Shown: in pieces, positions 6,695 through 15,579 of the stretch
How positions within the stretch are numbered: the stretch's first letter is position 1
Layout of the letters: every line of letters starts with the position of its first letter
The notes under the pieces: model-generated
What the model was told of the DNA's origin: nothing
Seen by the model: the letters and a program-made list of their open reading frames with translations, nothing else
Databases searched by the model: none
DNA from: Deltaproteobacteria bacterium
GTDB taxonomy: Bacteria; Myxococcota_A; Polyangia; DRWM01; JAAZOP01
Reading direction: 5' to 3'
DNA length: 64,000 bases
NCBI GenBank assembly: GCA_016218815.1
Contig: JACRCX010000047.1
Span: 1 to 64,000 of the forward strand
Translations under genes and position numbers: made by a program

Positions 6695-9085
6695 CTACCG
6701 CGGATCCTTGGCGCGGTCCTTCCAGCGCAGGAGGGCGTCGGCCAAGGCGCCAGCGGGGGGGCGCGGCGAGGGGGCGGGGCGGCGGCCGGGGGCCCTGTCC
6801 GGCGGCGTTGGAGGTTTCGTGGGAGCGCGGGCGCCTTCCGCGCGAGCCCGATCCGCGCGGGGAGGCTCGGGCCGCGAGGCATCTTGCGGTCGCGGGGATG
6901 CGGCGGACGGCGCCGCGGCCGCACCTTCGGGCACCGGCCGTGCCTGCTTCAGCGACAGGCCGATGCGGCGGCGGGCCGCGTCGACCTGGAGCACGCGGAC
7001 CTTCACGCGGTCGCCAACCTTCACCACCTCGGACGGGTCGCGGACGAAGCGGTCGGACAGCTCCGAGACGTGGACCAGGCCGTCCTGGTGCACGCCGACG
7101 TCCACGAAGGCGCCGAAGCGGGTGACGTTGGTGACGACGCCTGCGAGCAGCATGCCCTCGGCGACGTGCTCGAACTCCGTGACGTCGGGGTCGAACCCGG
7201 CATCGGTGAACTCGGCGCGCGGGTCCCGTCCCGGCTTCTCCAACTCGGCGATGATGTCGCGCAGCGTCGGCAGGCCGCGACGGTCGTCGACGTAGCGCGC
7301 GACGTCGATCTTCTTCGCCAGCTCGCCGTTGCCCACGAGCACCCGGGGCTCGACGCCCAGATCCTGCGCCATGCGCTCGACGACGTCGTAGCTCTCGGGA
7401 TGCACGGCGGAGTCGTCGAGCGGGTTCTGGCCGCCGCGGACGCGGAGGAAGCCTGCCGCCTGTTCGAACGCCTTGGCGCCGACGCGCGGCACCTTGGCGA
7501 GCCTGCGGCGGGAGGGGAACGGTCCGTTCTCGGCGCGGAAGGCGACGATGTTGCGGGCGAGGGTCTCGCCCAGGCCGGCGACGTAGCGCAGGAGGGTGGG
7601 CGACGCGGTGTTGAGGTCGACGCCGACGCGGTTGACGCAGCTCTCGACGGCGGCGTCGAGCGCCTTGTGCAGGGTGGGCTGGTGGACGTCGTGCTGGTAC
7701 TGGCCGACGCCGATCGACTTGGGGTCGATCTTGACCAGCTCGGCCAGGGGGTCCTGGAGGCGGCGGGCGATGGACACGGCGCCGCGGACCGTGACGTCCT
7801 GGTCGGGCAGCTCCTCGCGGGCGACCTCGGAGGCGGAGTACACGGACGCGCCGGACTCGTTGACGACGACGACGCGGGCGCCGCCGAGCTTCTCCTCCTT
7901 CGCCAAGCGGCGGAAGAACGCCTCGGTCTCGCGGCCCGCGGTGCCGTTGCCGATCGCGACCGCCTCGACACGGTGGCGGCGGCACAGCTCCTCCACGACC
8001 CGCGCGGCTTCCTCGACCTGGCGCGCGGAGTGCGTGGGGAAGATCACGGTGTGGTCGCGCAGGTCGCCCTGCTCGTCGACGGCGACGAGCTTGCAGCCGG
8101 TGCGGAAGCCGGGGTCGACGCCCAGGACGCGCTTGCCGCCGAGCGGCGGGGCGAGGAGGAGGTTGCGCAGGTTTTCGGAAAAGACGCGGATGGCCTCGGC
8201 CTCGGCGCGCTCCCGCGCGTCGTTACGCACGTCGTTCTCGATCGACGGGGCGAGCAAACGTTTCCAGGAGTCGGCGAGCGCGGCTTCCAATTCAGCGGCG
8301 AGGGCGGCGCGGGGGTTGGTGACGACGACGCGGCGGACGAGGTCGAGGGCGCGATCGGCATCGACCTCCAGTCGCAGGCCCAGGACTTCCTCGTTTTCGC
8401 CGCGCAGCATGGCGAGCATGCGGTGGGAGCGGATGTCCCGGGCGGGCTCGCGATGATCGAACCAGTCGCGGAACCGGGCGCCTTCCTCCTCCTTGCCCTT
8501 GGCGACGTGGGAGACGAAGAGGCCCGTGGCGAGGGCGTGGGAGCGCAGGTCGGCGCGGACGTCGGCCCGCTCGCTGATCGTCTCGGCGACGATGTCGCGG
8601 GCGCCGGCGAAGGCGGCCTCAAGGTCGGGGACGCCGCGTTCGGCGGAGACGAACGGAGCGCCGAGCGTCTCGCGGGGCGGCTCGACGGCGGCCTGGGCGA
8701 GGATGCGCTCGGCCAGCGGCTCGAGGCCACGCTCGCGGGCGATGGAGGCGCGGGTGCGGCGCTTGGGCTTGTAGGGGAGGTAGAGATCCTCCAGTTCGGT
8801 CTTGGAGAGGGTCGCCTCGATCTTCGCGCGCAGCTCGGGGGTGAGCTTGCCCTGCTTCTCGATCTCGCGCAGGACGGTCGCCTTGCGCGCGTCCAGCTCG
8901 CGCAGGAACGCGGCGCGCTCGGCGATGGCGCCGATGCGGACCTCGTCGAGGTCGCCGGTGGCTTCCTTGCGGTAGCGGGCGACGAACGGGACGGTGGCGC
9001 CGCCGTCGAGCAGCTCCAGGGTGCGTTCGACGCGCGCGGGGTCGAGGGAGAGCTCGCGGGCGATGAGGGTGGGGAGTGATTCCAT
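6695..9085 (-). CDS. tex: Tex-family S1 RNA-binding transcription accessory protein
   Basis: A 796-residue Tex protein. Order: helical N-terminal region with LPYKPKRRTRA near residue 105; YqgF/RNase H-like domain from about 318 (VLGVDPGFRTGCKL, GNGTAGRETE); helix-hairpin-helix around 488 (DLNTASPTLLRYVAGLG); S1 domain about 645-711 (VTRFGAFVDVGVHQDGLVHVSE). A Pro/Ala/Arg-rich tail of about 80 residues follows and is longer than usual for the family. Tex binds nucleic acid and is linked to transcription or RNA quality control. MESLPTL at 9085 was taken as the start because the reading frame upstream is made of interspersed repeat; no clear ribosome site precedes it. Confidence 0.95.
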   Translation of the reverse strand: MESLPTLIARELSLDPARVERTLELLDGGATVPFVARYRKEATGDLDEVRIGAIAERAAFLRELDARKATVLREIEKQGKLTPELRAKIEATLSKTELEDLYLPYKPKRRTRASIARERGLEPLAERILAQAAVEPPRETLGAPFVSAERGVPDLEAAFAGARDIVAETISERADVRADLRSHALATGLFVSHVAKGKEEEGARFRDWFDHREPARDIRSHRMLAMLRGENEEVLGLRLEVDADRALDLVRRVVVTNPRAALAAELEAALADSWKRLLAPSIENDVRNDARERAEAEAIRVFSENLRNLLLAPPLGGKRVLGVDPGFRTGCKLVAVDEQGDLRDHTVIFPTHSARQVEEAARVVEELCRRHRVEAVAIGNGTAGRETEAFFRRLAKEEKLGGARVVVVNESGASVYSASEVAREELPDQDVTVRGAVSIARRLQDPLAELVKIDPKSIGVGQYQHDVHQPTLHKALDAAVESCVNRVGVDLNTASPTLLRYVAGLGETLARNIVAFRAENGPFPSRRRLAKVPRVGAKAFEQAAGFLRVRGGQNPLDDSAVHPESYDVVERMAQDLGVEPRVLVGNGELAKKIDVARYVDDRRGLPTLRDIIAELEKPGRDPRAEFTDAGFDPDVTEFEHVAEGMLLAGVVTNVTRFGAFVDVGVHQDGLVHVSELSDRFVRDPSEVVKVGDRVKVRVLQVDAARRRIGLSLKQARPVPEGAAAAPSAASPRPQDASRPEPPRADRARAEGARAPTKPPTPPDRAPGRRPAPSPRPPAGALADALLRWKDRAKDPR

Positions 9086-9126
9086 GAGGGGTGGCAGCTT
9101 TCGTGTCGCCGCGGGGTGGCGACGCG

Positions 9127-9213
9127 TTTCGCGCAAAGTACGCCAAGGGGGCGAAGGACGCAAAGGGGGGATTTCGCGCAAAGTACGCCAAGGAACGCAA
9201 AGCGCGCAAAGGG
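9127..9213 (+). repeat. Two tandem copies of the CGCAAAG repeat
   Basis: TTTCGCGCAAAGTACGCCAA begins at 9127 and again at 9172, each followed by further GCAAAG units. It occupies most of the spacer between the SecD-like gene and tex. Confidence 0.85.
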
Positions 9214-9234
9214 GAAGGTCCAGGGGGACAGGCG

Positions 9235-10605
9235 CTACAGGGGTTCGACCAGCTCGGACAGGGGAGGAAGAAGGAGGCTGGCGGCCACGTCGCCCTGCTT
9301 CAGGGCGACGACCAGAGCCTCGGCCTCGCGCATCAGCTCCGCTGGACTCCCGGTGCCCAGCGTGATGCGACAAGTCCCGCCGCGGATCGGCTCGAGGATC
9401 GTCGGTGCCGACCGGACGGTGCCGTCGAGCACGACGGCCATGGACCTCCTCACGTTCGCCTCGGTAGCCTTCCCGAACTGATCGGCGCCTTCGGCGTCGA
9501 AGTCGAGGATGACGTAGATCGGGTCGCGAACCGCGTCGGGATCGAGGCGTACCGCCGCGTTGACCACGCGCTCACCGGTGACCAGCGGCTCGGGCTCGAG
9601 GAGCCAGGTTCGCCAGCGCGCTGGCGCCGTCGTTCCGGCCGGGGAGTCCGACGGAGGCAGCGAAGGCGCGTCCTGGGCTCCGACGAAGACCCGGTCCCAG
9701 ACGTCGCGGCCGGCGGCGTCGCCCCGCGATTCGAGGGAGGACGCATACGCTTCCACGAGCGTCTCGAGGATGTCTTTCCCCGTCGCGCCGTCCCCGTCCG
9801 TCGCCTCCAGATGGCGCTCTCCGCCACGCTGGTAGAGGCTGATCCTTCCTTGGAAGCGGGAATCCAGCGTGACGAAGTCAACGACATCCGGGGAGACGTA
9901 CTTCTCGTTGGAGACGATTCGGAACTCGAGCCTGACGCTCGCCGCCAGGGCGGCCTTGACGCGATCGAGATCGTCGGCGGCGCGGAGCGCGCCTTGCACG
10001 ACAATGTTCTGCGCGACGGCCCGCGTGCCGAGATCCTGAAGCTCCAGGCGGTCGAGACGCTCGCGGACGACGTGAAGGACGGTGGCGACTGCGGTCTCGC
10101 GCTCGCGGGCCAGACTGTCGCCGTCGAGGTTGAACCAGCACACCCTTCCGGCGTCCTCGCAGCCCTGCGATGCCAGACCGAAGACGGCGAACTCGGCCAG
10201 CGCTCTTGCGCCGTCGTACGGCCGATCGAACTCGACGGCGAACTTGATCCCGAGGCATGTTGACCGGACCGCCTCCTTGGGCACGGCCCCCTCGCGAATC
10301 GCCCACTCGACGGCCTTGCGGGCGATGGTTTCCGTGCGCCGTTGGTAGGCACGCTTGAAGTCGAGCGCGTAGACGAGCTGGAAGGTGCCCGTCCTGCCGG
10401 CGTCCTCCAAGGGTGACGGGCGGAAGGCGTCGTCCGCGGCCGGCGGGGCCGCGGCGCCGGCGAACGCTTCCACCGTCACGGAGGGTTCTTGCCGCCGGGA
10501 GCACGCGGTCGTCGCTGCGAGCAGCCCGGCGGCGGCGAAGAGCGCACGGCGACTGTGCCCTCTGCGGGTTTCGCGCGAAGCACGCCGAGAAGGAAGCAAA
10601 CGCAA
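9235..10605 (-). CDS. SecD periplasmic (P1) domain-like lipoprotein
   Basis: About 456 residues. A lipoprotein signal (lipid Cys near 35, AATTAC) replaces the first SecD membrane helix, and none of the later SecD helices are present. The body matches the SecD head: a first block with VVRERLDRLELQDLG and IVVQGA, DDLDRVKAALAASVRLEFRI, and a second block from about 343 with VVNAAVRLDP, VILDFDAEGADQFG, MAVVLDGTVRSAPTI and ITLGTG. It lies 12 bases after a small lipoprotein gene, so they are probably co-transcribed, and a SurA-like gene lies just upstream. The TTG start is uncertain because the n-region is encoded by a CGCAAAG repeat. A role in envelope protein export or folding is inference. Confidence 0.75.
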   Translation of the reverse strand: MRLLPSRRASRETRRGHSRRALFAAAGLLAATTACSRRQEPSVTVEAFAGAAAPPAADDAFRPSPLEDAGRTGTFQLVYALDFKRAYQRRTETIARKAVEWAIREGAVPKEAVRSTCLGIKFAVEFDRPYDGARALAEFAVFGLASQGCEDAGRVCWFNLDGDSLARERETAVATVLHVVRERLDRLELQDLGTRAVAQNIVVQGALRAADDLDRVKAALAASVRLEFRIVSNEKYVSPDVVDFVTLDSRFQGRISLYQRGGERHLEATDGDGATGKDILETLVEAYASSLESRGDAAGRDVWDRVFVGAQDAPSLPPSDSPAGTTAPARWRTWLLEPEPLVTGERVVNAAVRLDPDAVRDPIYVILDFDAEGADQFGKATEANVRRSMAVVLDGTVRSAPTILEPIRGGTCRITLGTGSPAELMREAEALVVALKQGDVAASLLLPPLSELVEPL

Positions 10606-10607
10606 GC
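10569..10607 (+). repeat. CGCAAAG-type repeat overlapping a gene start
   Basis: TTTCGCGCGAAGCACGCC and degenerate GCAAACGCAAG units. Read on the minus strand it encodes the Arg-rich first residues of the SecD-like lipoprotein. Confidence 0.7.
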
Positions 10608-10617
10608 GGGGGGCGTC

Positions 10618-11070
10618 CTATGGAGCGAGGAACTCGAGCTGGTTGTCGGCACAGAGCTTCTGGACGTCTTCCGGGGTGCCGAGGCCGGAGCTGTCGGCGT
10701 AGTACCAGTTGTTGAACTCGGTGTTGGAGGTCGCGTCCTTCTTACTGCAGGCCCCGGTCGCGTTCTCGCGCGGGCACGGACCGTCGATCCACCGGGCGCC
10801 CGCAGTGCTCACGCAGAGGTCCTTGACCACGGCGAGCTGATCGGCCGGGAATCCGAGCTGCTCGTCGCAGCTCGGGCCCGCGAGCTCGTCCTTCTTCAGG
10901 CACGCGCCCGCGCTGTCCGCGCCGGCTGGGGCGCCGACTTGTTCGCCGGTTGGCGCGCCGGCCTGTCCGGCGGCCGTTCCGCCCGTACCCTCGTCCTTCT
11001 TCTTGCAGCCCGCGGCAACAGCGGCCACCAGCAAGGTACAACCGGCGATCCACAACATCATGCGCACCAT
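10618..11070 (-). CDS. Small Cys-containing lipoprotein
   Basis: A 150-residue lipoprotein (VAAGCKKK, Cys near 22) with a Gly/Ala-rich linker and a short domain holding several Cys (ACLKKDELAGPSC, DLCVS, GPCPRENATGAC, LCADN), probably in disulfides. AGGAGGAG stands 8 bases before the ATG. It is the first gene of a pair with the SecD-like lipoprotein. Function unknown. Confidence 0.75.
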   Translation of the reverse strand: MVRMMLWIAGCTLLVAAVAAGCKKKDEGTGGTAAGQAGAPTGEQVGAPAGADSAGACLKKDELAGPSCDEQLGFPADQLAVVKDLCVSTAGARWIDGPCPRENATGACSKKDATSNTEFNNWYYADSSGLGTPEDVQKLCADNQLEFLAP

Positions 11071-11127
11071 GGCGTGTCTCCTCCTCTGGTGACCGGTCCG
11101 GCCCGATCCGGAAACCCGGTTTGTGTT

Positions 11128-11168
11128 CTCAGCGTCTGTCTCAGCGCCCTCAGCGTCTCAGCGGTAAG
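11128..11168 (+). repeat. CTCAGCG-type repeat
   Basis: Degenerate tandem CTCAGCGTCTGTCTCAGCGC units in the spacer between the SurA-like gene and the small lipoprotein gene. Confidence 0.55.
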
Positions 11169-11206
11169 TCGGATCTCCGCGCCCTCCCCTCCCCTCCGCG
11201 CCCTCC

Positions 11207-12340
11207 TCACGGCGCGGGCGTGATGACGCGCGGCGGGGTCATGGGCGAGACGCCGGGGGGCTCGTCGAACATGCCGCCGTGGGGACTCAGAGCCTCGGGC
11301 GGTGCGGGGGCGACGACGACGTGCTCGAACGCCTCGTCGTGGACGGTGACGTGGTAGCGACCGCGCACCTCGGCCAGGAAGGCGTCGGCGGCGGCATCGC
11401 GGCGCTGCTTGAGCAGCTCGGGGCGGATGCGCGAGGCGACCTCTTCGACGGTGCGGGTGACGGCTTCGGTGCGGTTATAGAGGAAGACGACGGCGGGACC
11501 GCGGGCGGTGTCGACGACCTGGGGGTACACGTCGTAGGGGGTGGAGAGGGTGAAGGCGGCAGCGACGATGGCGGGGTCGACGGGGGGAGGCTCCGGCTGA
11601 TCGTGACCCTGCGCGCGGTTGATCTTGCCGTCGCGGTCGAAGACGCCGATGGTGCCGTTCTGGAGCTTGGATTCCTCGTCGGTGCTCAGCTCACGGACGA
11701 TGCGGACGAGCTCGGCGCGGTTGCCCTTGGCGGCCAGGGCCCGCACCAGCGCGGCCTCGGCCTGCGGGCGATCGGGGAGCAGGATGAGGCCCGCCTTGAC
11801 GGTTTCCGGGCGGTTGTACCAGTCGCGGTGCTCCTCGTAGAAAGCGGCGACCTCGGCATCGGTGACGGACTCGTCGGTGACCGCCTCGCTGACGTGCCGG
11901 TAGAGGGTGATGCCGCGGTAGAGCTTGCGGATGTCGCGCAGGACGTCGGCGCGGCGATCGATACCCTCGTGTTCCGCCCAGGCCGCGATGACCATCCGCT
12001 CGATGCGCTCGTCGAATTCCCGGCGCACCTGCTCGGGGTCGGCGTAGCGGGCGCGCGTGGGCACGGGGTTGCGGGGGCTGGAGAGCTGGTCCTCGAAATC
12101 GCCGACGGTGAGCGTGCGGCTTCCGACCTTGGCCAGGACCTTCGCGCGTCGCTCCTGGTCGGACGCCCCCGCCGTCTCTTCTGCCGCCGCGACATCCGCC
12201 GCAACGGCGTCCGCGGACGGCTCGGGCTGGGCCGGCGCGGCCGCGGTCGCCTGCTCCTCCGTCGCCACGCCGGCGACGGGCAGTCCGGCCGCGACGGCCG
12301 CGAACGCGACGACCACGATGACGAAGATGGGCCTGTGCAT
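11207..12340 (-). CDS. SurA/parvulin-type peptidylprolyl isomerase, secreted
   Basis: A 377-residue protein with a cleavable signal peptide (about 1-26), an Ala/Glu-rich linker, and a SurA-like helical domain (VGSRTLTVGDFEDQL, FDERIERMVIAAWAEHEG, YEEHRDWYNRPETVKAG). A divergent parvulin-like domain follows (about 200-330; LVRIVRELSTDEESKLQNG, GPAVVFLYNRTEA). Parvulin chaperones help fold outer membrane proteins in the periplasm. Start at 12340 follows GGAAGGAG. Neighbouring minus-strand genes encode a small lipoprotein and the SecD-like lipoprotein, so an envelope biogenesis group is plausible. Isomerase activity is uncertain because the catalytic core is weakly conserved. Confidence 0.85.
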   Translation of the reverse strand: MHRPIFVIVVVAFAAVAAGLPVAGVATEEQATAAAPAQPEPSADAVAADVAAAEETAGASDQERRAKVLAKVGSRTLTVGDFEDQLSSPRNPVPTRARYADPEQVRREFDERIERMVIAAWAEHEGIDRRADVLRDIRKLYRGITLYRHVSEAVTDESVTDAEVAAFYEEHRDWYNRPETVKAGLILLPDRPQAEAALVRALAAKGNRAELVRIVRELSTDEESKLQNGTIGVFDRDGKINRAQGHDQPEPPPVDPAIVAAAFTLSTPYDVYPQVVDTARGPAVVFLYNRTEAVTRTVEEVASRIRPELLKQRRDAAADAFLAEVRGRYHVTVHDEAFEHVVVAPAPPEALSPHGGMFDEPPGVSPMTPPRVITPAP

Positions 12341-12411
12341 GCTGCGCTCCTTCCTCGGGCCGACTTTCATACCACGGCGGGTCGGGGGGTCAAGTCGGGC
12401 GACCGGCCGGC

Positions 12412-12450
12412 AGGCGGCTGGTAGCTGGTGGCTGGTGGCTGGTGGTTCGA
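12412..12450 (+). repeat. GGCTGGTAGCTGGTGG-type repeat
   Basis: Tandem GCTGGTAGCTGGTGGCTGG units in the 190-base spacer between two divergent genes. Confidence 0.5.
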
Positions 12451-12533
12451 AGGGTGGGGCGCTGGCGCCGGGGGCGGGTTCGCGACACAATGCGCGGGCG
12501 GGGCGGCCGTTCCGGGCCGCGTGGAGGTCCATC

Positions 12534-13955
12534 GTGAAACTCGACATCCGATCCGTCGCGGTTCTCGTCTGCGGCATCGTCGTCGTCCCCTTCCTCGCGG
12601 GGTGCGAGTCGGCGGGGGGAGGCGATTGCCCGGGCGGCTGCCCGGCAGGACAGCTGTGCTTCTACGGCGCGTGCGTGCCGGACGTGGACGCGGATGCCGG
12701 AGCGGACGCGCCGGGCGACGCGGACGCGCCCGGGGAAGCCGACGCGGAGGCGGGCGGCGACGGGGAAACGGGAACCGATGGCGATGCCGATGCGGACGCG
12801 GCCGACGACGCGCCCGGAGAGTCGGAAGCCGGGGCGGACGGCGACGCGGATGTCGACGCGCCCGCCGAAGCGGAGGCGGAGGCGGACGACGGCTGGGCCG
12901 ACGGATGCGGGCCCGAGCGGTGCAACCTGCTGGACGACGACTGCGACGGGCGAACGGACGAGGATTTCGCGTGCGTTCCGGGCACGGTACTCTCGTGCAC
13001 GACATGGTGCGGCTCGGCCGGCACGGCGACGTGCTCCGACGCCTGCCTGGTGCCGGGGACCTGCACGCCGCCGGACGAGATCTGCGACAATCGGCTCGAC
13101 GACAACTGCGACGGCGCGATCGACGAGGGGTGCGGGGGGACGAACGACACCTGCGCGACGCCGCTGGACATCAGCGCGGGCGGGACGTTCACAGGGAGCA
13201 CGGCAACGATGACCAACGACGCGGGGGCGCCGCGGACCTGCGTCTCGACCGATCCGCCGACGCCGGCGCCCGACGCGTTCTTCTTCTTCGACCTCACCGC
13301 GACCTCGGACGTCTTCGTCAACTCCTCGGGCAGCTTCTTCGACACCGTCGTCTACGTCGGACGGACGTGCGGTGGCGGCGAGCTGGGGTGCAACGACGAC
13401 ATGGACCCGCCGGGCGGGACGGGCACCACGTCGTACCTCGACTCCGGGGTCACGCTGCGCGCCCTGACCGCCGGCCGCTACTACGTGACGCTCGACGGCT
13501 GGTCGGCGGATCAGGCGGGCGACTACACGTTGACGCTCTACATCACGCCCGCGGGCTCGAACGGGGACCGTTGCGGCAATCCGATCCAGATCGCACCGGG
13601 CTCGACGACGGTGTCCGGAGACACGTGCACGCTGTCGCCGGATGCGGCGGGGACGTGCGGCGGGGGTCGCAGCGACGGGGTGTACTGGTTCACGGTGGGC
13701 ACGACGAGGACGGTGTCGTTCTCGACGTGCAGCGCCGCGACGACGTTCGACTCGATGCTGTACCTGCGCAGCGACTGCGACGACGGGTCGTCGGAGCTGG
13801 CGTGCAACGAGGACGACGCGACGTGCGCCGTGGGAACGGGCGGGTCGCGGCTGACCTCGTCGCTGGAGCCGGGCATCTACTACCTGTTCGTCGACGGCAG
13901 CGCGCCGACGGGCACGGGATGCGGAGCGTTCCAGCTCGCGGTCACGGGGTTGTGA
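12534..13955 (+). CDS. MopE-type lipoprotein with two pre-peptidase-like domains
   Basis: 473 residues from a GTG at 12534, chosen because GGAGG lies 6 bases upstream and the signal peptide starts there. Lipid Cys is at 24 (LAGC). A Cys-rich knot (CPGGCPAGQLC) comes next, then a roughly 75-residue Asp/Ala/Glu linker, two MopE-like repeats (CNLLDDDCDGRTDEDFAC; ICDNRLDDNCDGAIDEGC), and two pre-peptidase C-terminal (PPC)-like beta domains with DTVVYVG and YYVTLDGWSADQAGDYTL. A surface-exposed, probably calcium-binding adhesive or structural lipoprotein is the likely role. The same architecture recurs at 17.1, 19.0 and 22.1 kb. Confidence 0.85.
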   Translation: MKLDIRSVAVLVCGIVVVPFLAGCESAGGGDCPGGCPAGQLCFYGACVPDVDADAGADAPGDADAPGEADAEAGGDGETGTDGDADADAADDAPGESEAGADGDADVDAPAEAEAEADDGWADGCGPERCNLLDDDCDGRTDEDFACVPGTVLSCTTWCGSAGTATCSDACLVPGTCTPPDEICDNRLDDNCDGAIDEGCGGTNDTCATPLDISAGGTFTGSTATMTNDAGAPRTCVSTDPPTPAPDAFFFFDLTATSDVFVNSSGSFFDTVVYVGRTCGGGELGCNDDMDPPGGTGTTSYLDSGVTLRALTAGRYYVTLDGWSADQAGDYTLTLYITPAGSNGDRCGNPIQIAPGSTTVSGDTCTLSPDAAGTCGGGRSDGVYWFTVGTTRTVSFSTCSAATTFDSMLYLRSDCDDGSSELACNEDDATCAVGTGGSRLTSSLEPGIYYLFVDGSAPTGTGCGAFQLAVTGL

Positions 13956-14016
13956 GGGAGGGCGCTGAGGGGGGCAGAAGGAACCACCGATGAACACAGA
14001 TGGACACAGATAGAGG
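13956..14016 (+). repeat. Composite repeat ending in ACCGATGAACACAGATG
   Basis: GCGCTGAGGGGGGCAGA is followed by ACCACCGATGAACACAGATG and GACACAGATA. A closely similar composite lies at 44545-44590 and the second half recurs at 33391-33426, all on the same strand. Confidence 0.7.
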
Positions 14017-14026
14017 AGGAAAGGGA

Positions 14027-15568
14027 GTGCGGCGGACGACGGCGGTCCTGATCGGGGCGGCGGCGGTCCTGGCGGCGGGGACGGCCCGGGCGGCGGGGGT
14101 GCAGGTCGCGTCGGTGGGGCCGACAGAGGTCGTGGTCGAGTGGACGACGGAGGGGGAGGAGCCCACCGCGTGGTGGATCCGGAGGAGCGACGGGGAGGCG
14201 GAGGGAGATGACGCGGGGGAAGCGGGGTGGGAGTCCTTCGGGTCGGGCGAGGCGCCGTCGCGGTACCACGTCGCCGAGGCGGAGGGCCTGCGGCCCGGGA
14301 CCGCGTACGAGCTGCGCGTGGCGGAGGACGGCCCGACGACCCGGGTGACGACGCTCGAACCTCCGCCCGGCGAGCTGCGAGCCATGCTGTATGTGCTGAC
14401 CGACATCCACCTGTGCGTGGAGGATTGTCCGAGCGGGGTACGGCGGTTGTCGGCGTCGCGCGAGGCCTACGCGGCGGCGATGAAGGACATCGTGGGGCGG
14501 GCGGGGAAGCTGCCGGCCGGGTTGCCGCGGGCGATCGTGATCCTGGGTGACCTGGCGCAGCGGCCGACGGCGGCGACGTGGGCGGCGGTGGCGGCGCCGG
14601 ACCGCGGCGGGATTCCGACGTGCGTGATTCCGGGGAACCACGACGGGTGGGACGAGCGATGGGAGGAACGGTGGCGCGAGCTGCAGGCGAAGCTCGCGTC
14701 GCCGGCATGTCGCATGGAGGACGGGCGCGGAGTGTTCGACCTCGGACCGTGGCGCGTCGTGCTGCTGGACTCGGCGGTCCCGGGGGACAACTGGGGCGAG
14801 CTGGGGGACGAGCAGCGGGGGTGGCTGGAGGGGACGCTGGCGGAGGCGCCCGAGCGGCCGACGCTGCTGGCGGTGCACCATCCGTACGCGTCGCATCCGG
14901 CGACGGTGGCGCTGGGACGGGACGCGCAGTACACGGCTCTCCAGGATGCGGGCGCGCTGGAGGCGCTGGTGGAGCGGAACCCCCAGGTCGCGGCGGTGCT
15001 CTCCGGCCACGTGCACCTGAACTGGACGGGGAAGCGCGGGGCCCTGACGCAGTACATCTTCTCGGCGCTGGTGCAGTACCCGATGGGGTGGCATTCGCTG
15101 GCGCTGTACGACGGCGGGATCGTGCGGGCCTATCATCCGCTGCGCGAGACGGCGGCGGAGTCGGCGGCGAGCCGGGAAGAGGTACGGCAGTGGGGACGGA
15201 GCACGGGCATACCGTTCGCAGACGGGGTGACGGCGCTGGTGTACGGGAGCCTGGCCGACCGGTCGGGGGTCGTGGTGACGGAGAGGAGGGCGGCCGAGAC
15301 CGGCGACGCGGGGGACGGCGCGGACGCCGGAGGCGACCCGGCCACGGGCACACTCGTTCCGCCGGCCGCAGGGCGGGACATCGCCGCGGACGGGGCGGAC
15401 CGCGGAACCGGCGCCTCGCGGAACTCGGGATGCCGGTGCGCGGCGACGGGGTCAGAATCGCCCGGGCCGTGGTTGGCTGTGGTTTGCGGGCTGGCGCTGC
15501 TCTTGCGGTGGCGCCGGGGCTCTGCGCCGATGGGCCTGAGATTCCCCCTGCGCCGTCACCTTCCCTGA
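14027..15568 (+). CDS. Secreted metallophosphoesterase with MYXO-CTERM-type tail
   Basis: 513 residues. The GTG at 14027 has GAGGAGGA 6 bases upstream and begins a signal peptide; the in-frame ATG at 14000 lies inside a repeat. A fibronectin-like domain (about 25-110) precedes a calcineurin-type phosphoesterase carrying the metal motifs TDIH (near 125), GDLAQ (173), GNHD (202), HHP (283) and GHVH (327). Near the C-terminus GCRCAATG is followed by a hydrophobic segment and RWRR, the layout of MYXO-CTERM sorting signals in Myxococcota. Likely surface-exposed; phosphate ester substrate unknown. The gene converges on glnA with 11 bases between them. Confidence 0.9.
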   Translation: MRRTTAVLIGAAAVLAAGTARAAGVQVASVGPTEVVVEWTTEGEEPTAWWIRRSDGEAEGDDAGEAGWESFGSGEAPSRYHVAEAEGLRPGTAYELRVAEDGPTTRVTTLEPPPGELRAMLYVLTDIHLCVEDCPSGVRRLSASREAYAAAMKDIVGRAGKLPAGLPRAIVILGDLAQRPTAATWAAVAAPDRGGIPTCVIPGNHDGWDERWEERWRELQAKLASPACRMEDGRGVFDLGPWRVVLLDSAVPGDNWGELGDEQRGWLEGTLAEAPERPTLLAVHHPYASHPATVALGRDAQYTALQDAGALEALVERNPQVAAVLSGHVHLNWTGKRGALTQYIFSALVQYPMGWHSLALYDGGIVRAYHPLRETAAESAASREEVRQWGRSTGIPFADGVTALVYGSLADRSGVVVTERRAAETGDAGDGADAGGDPATGTLVPPAAGRDIAADGADRGTGASRNSGCRCAATGSESPGPWLAVVCGLALLLRWRRGSAPMGLRFPLRRHLP

Positions 15569-15579
15569 ACCTTCCCTGC

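Noticed and set aside
6884..9079. A 731-codon plus-strand frame opposite tex
   Set aside because: Antisense to a clear Tex gene with correct domains.
14000..14026. ATG at 14000 as start of the phosphoesterase
   Set aside because: It lies within an interspersed repeat; the GTG at 14027 has a strong ribosome site and begins the signal peptide.
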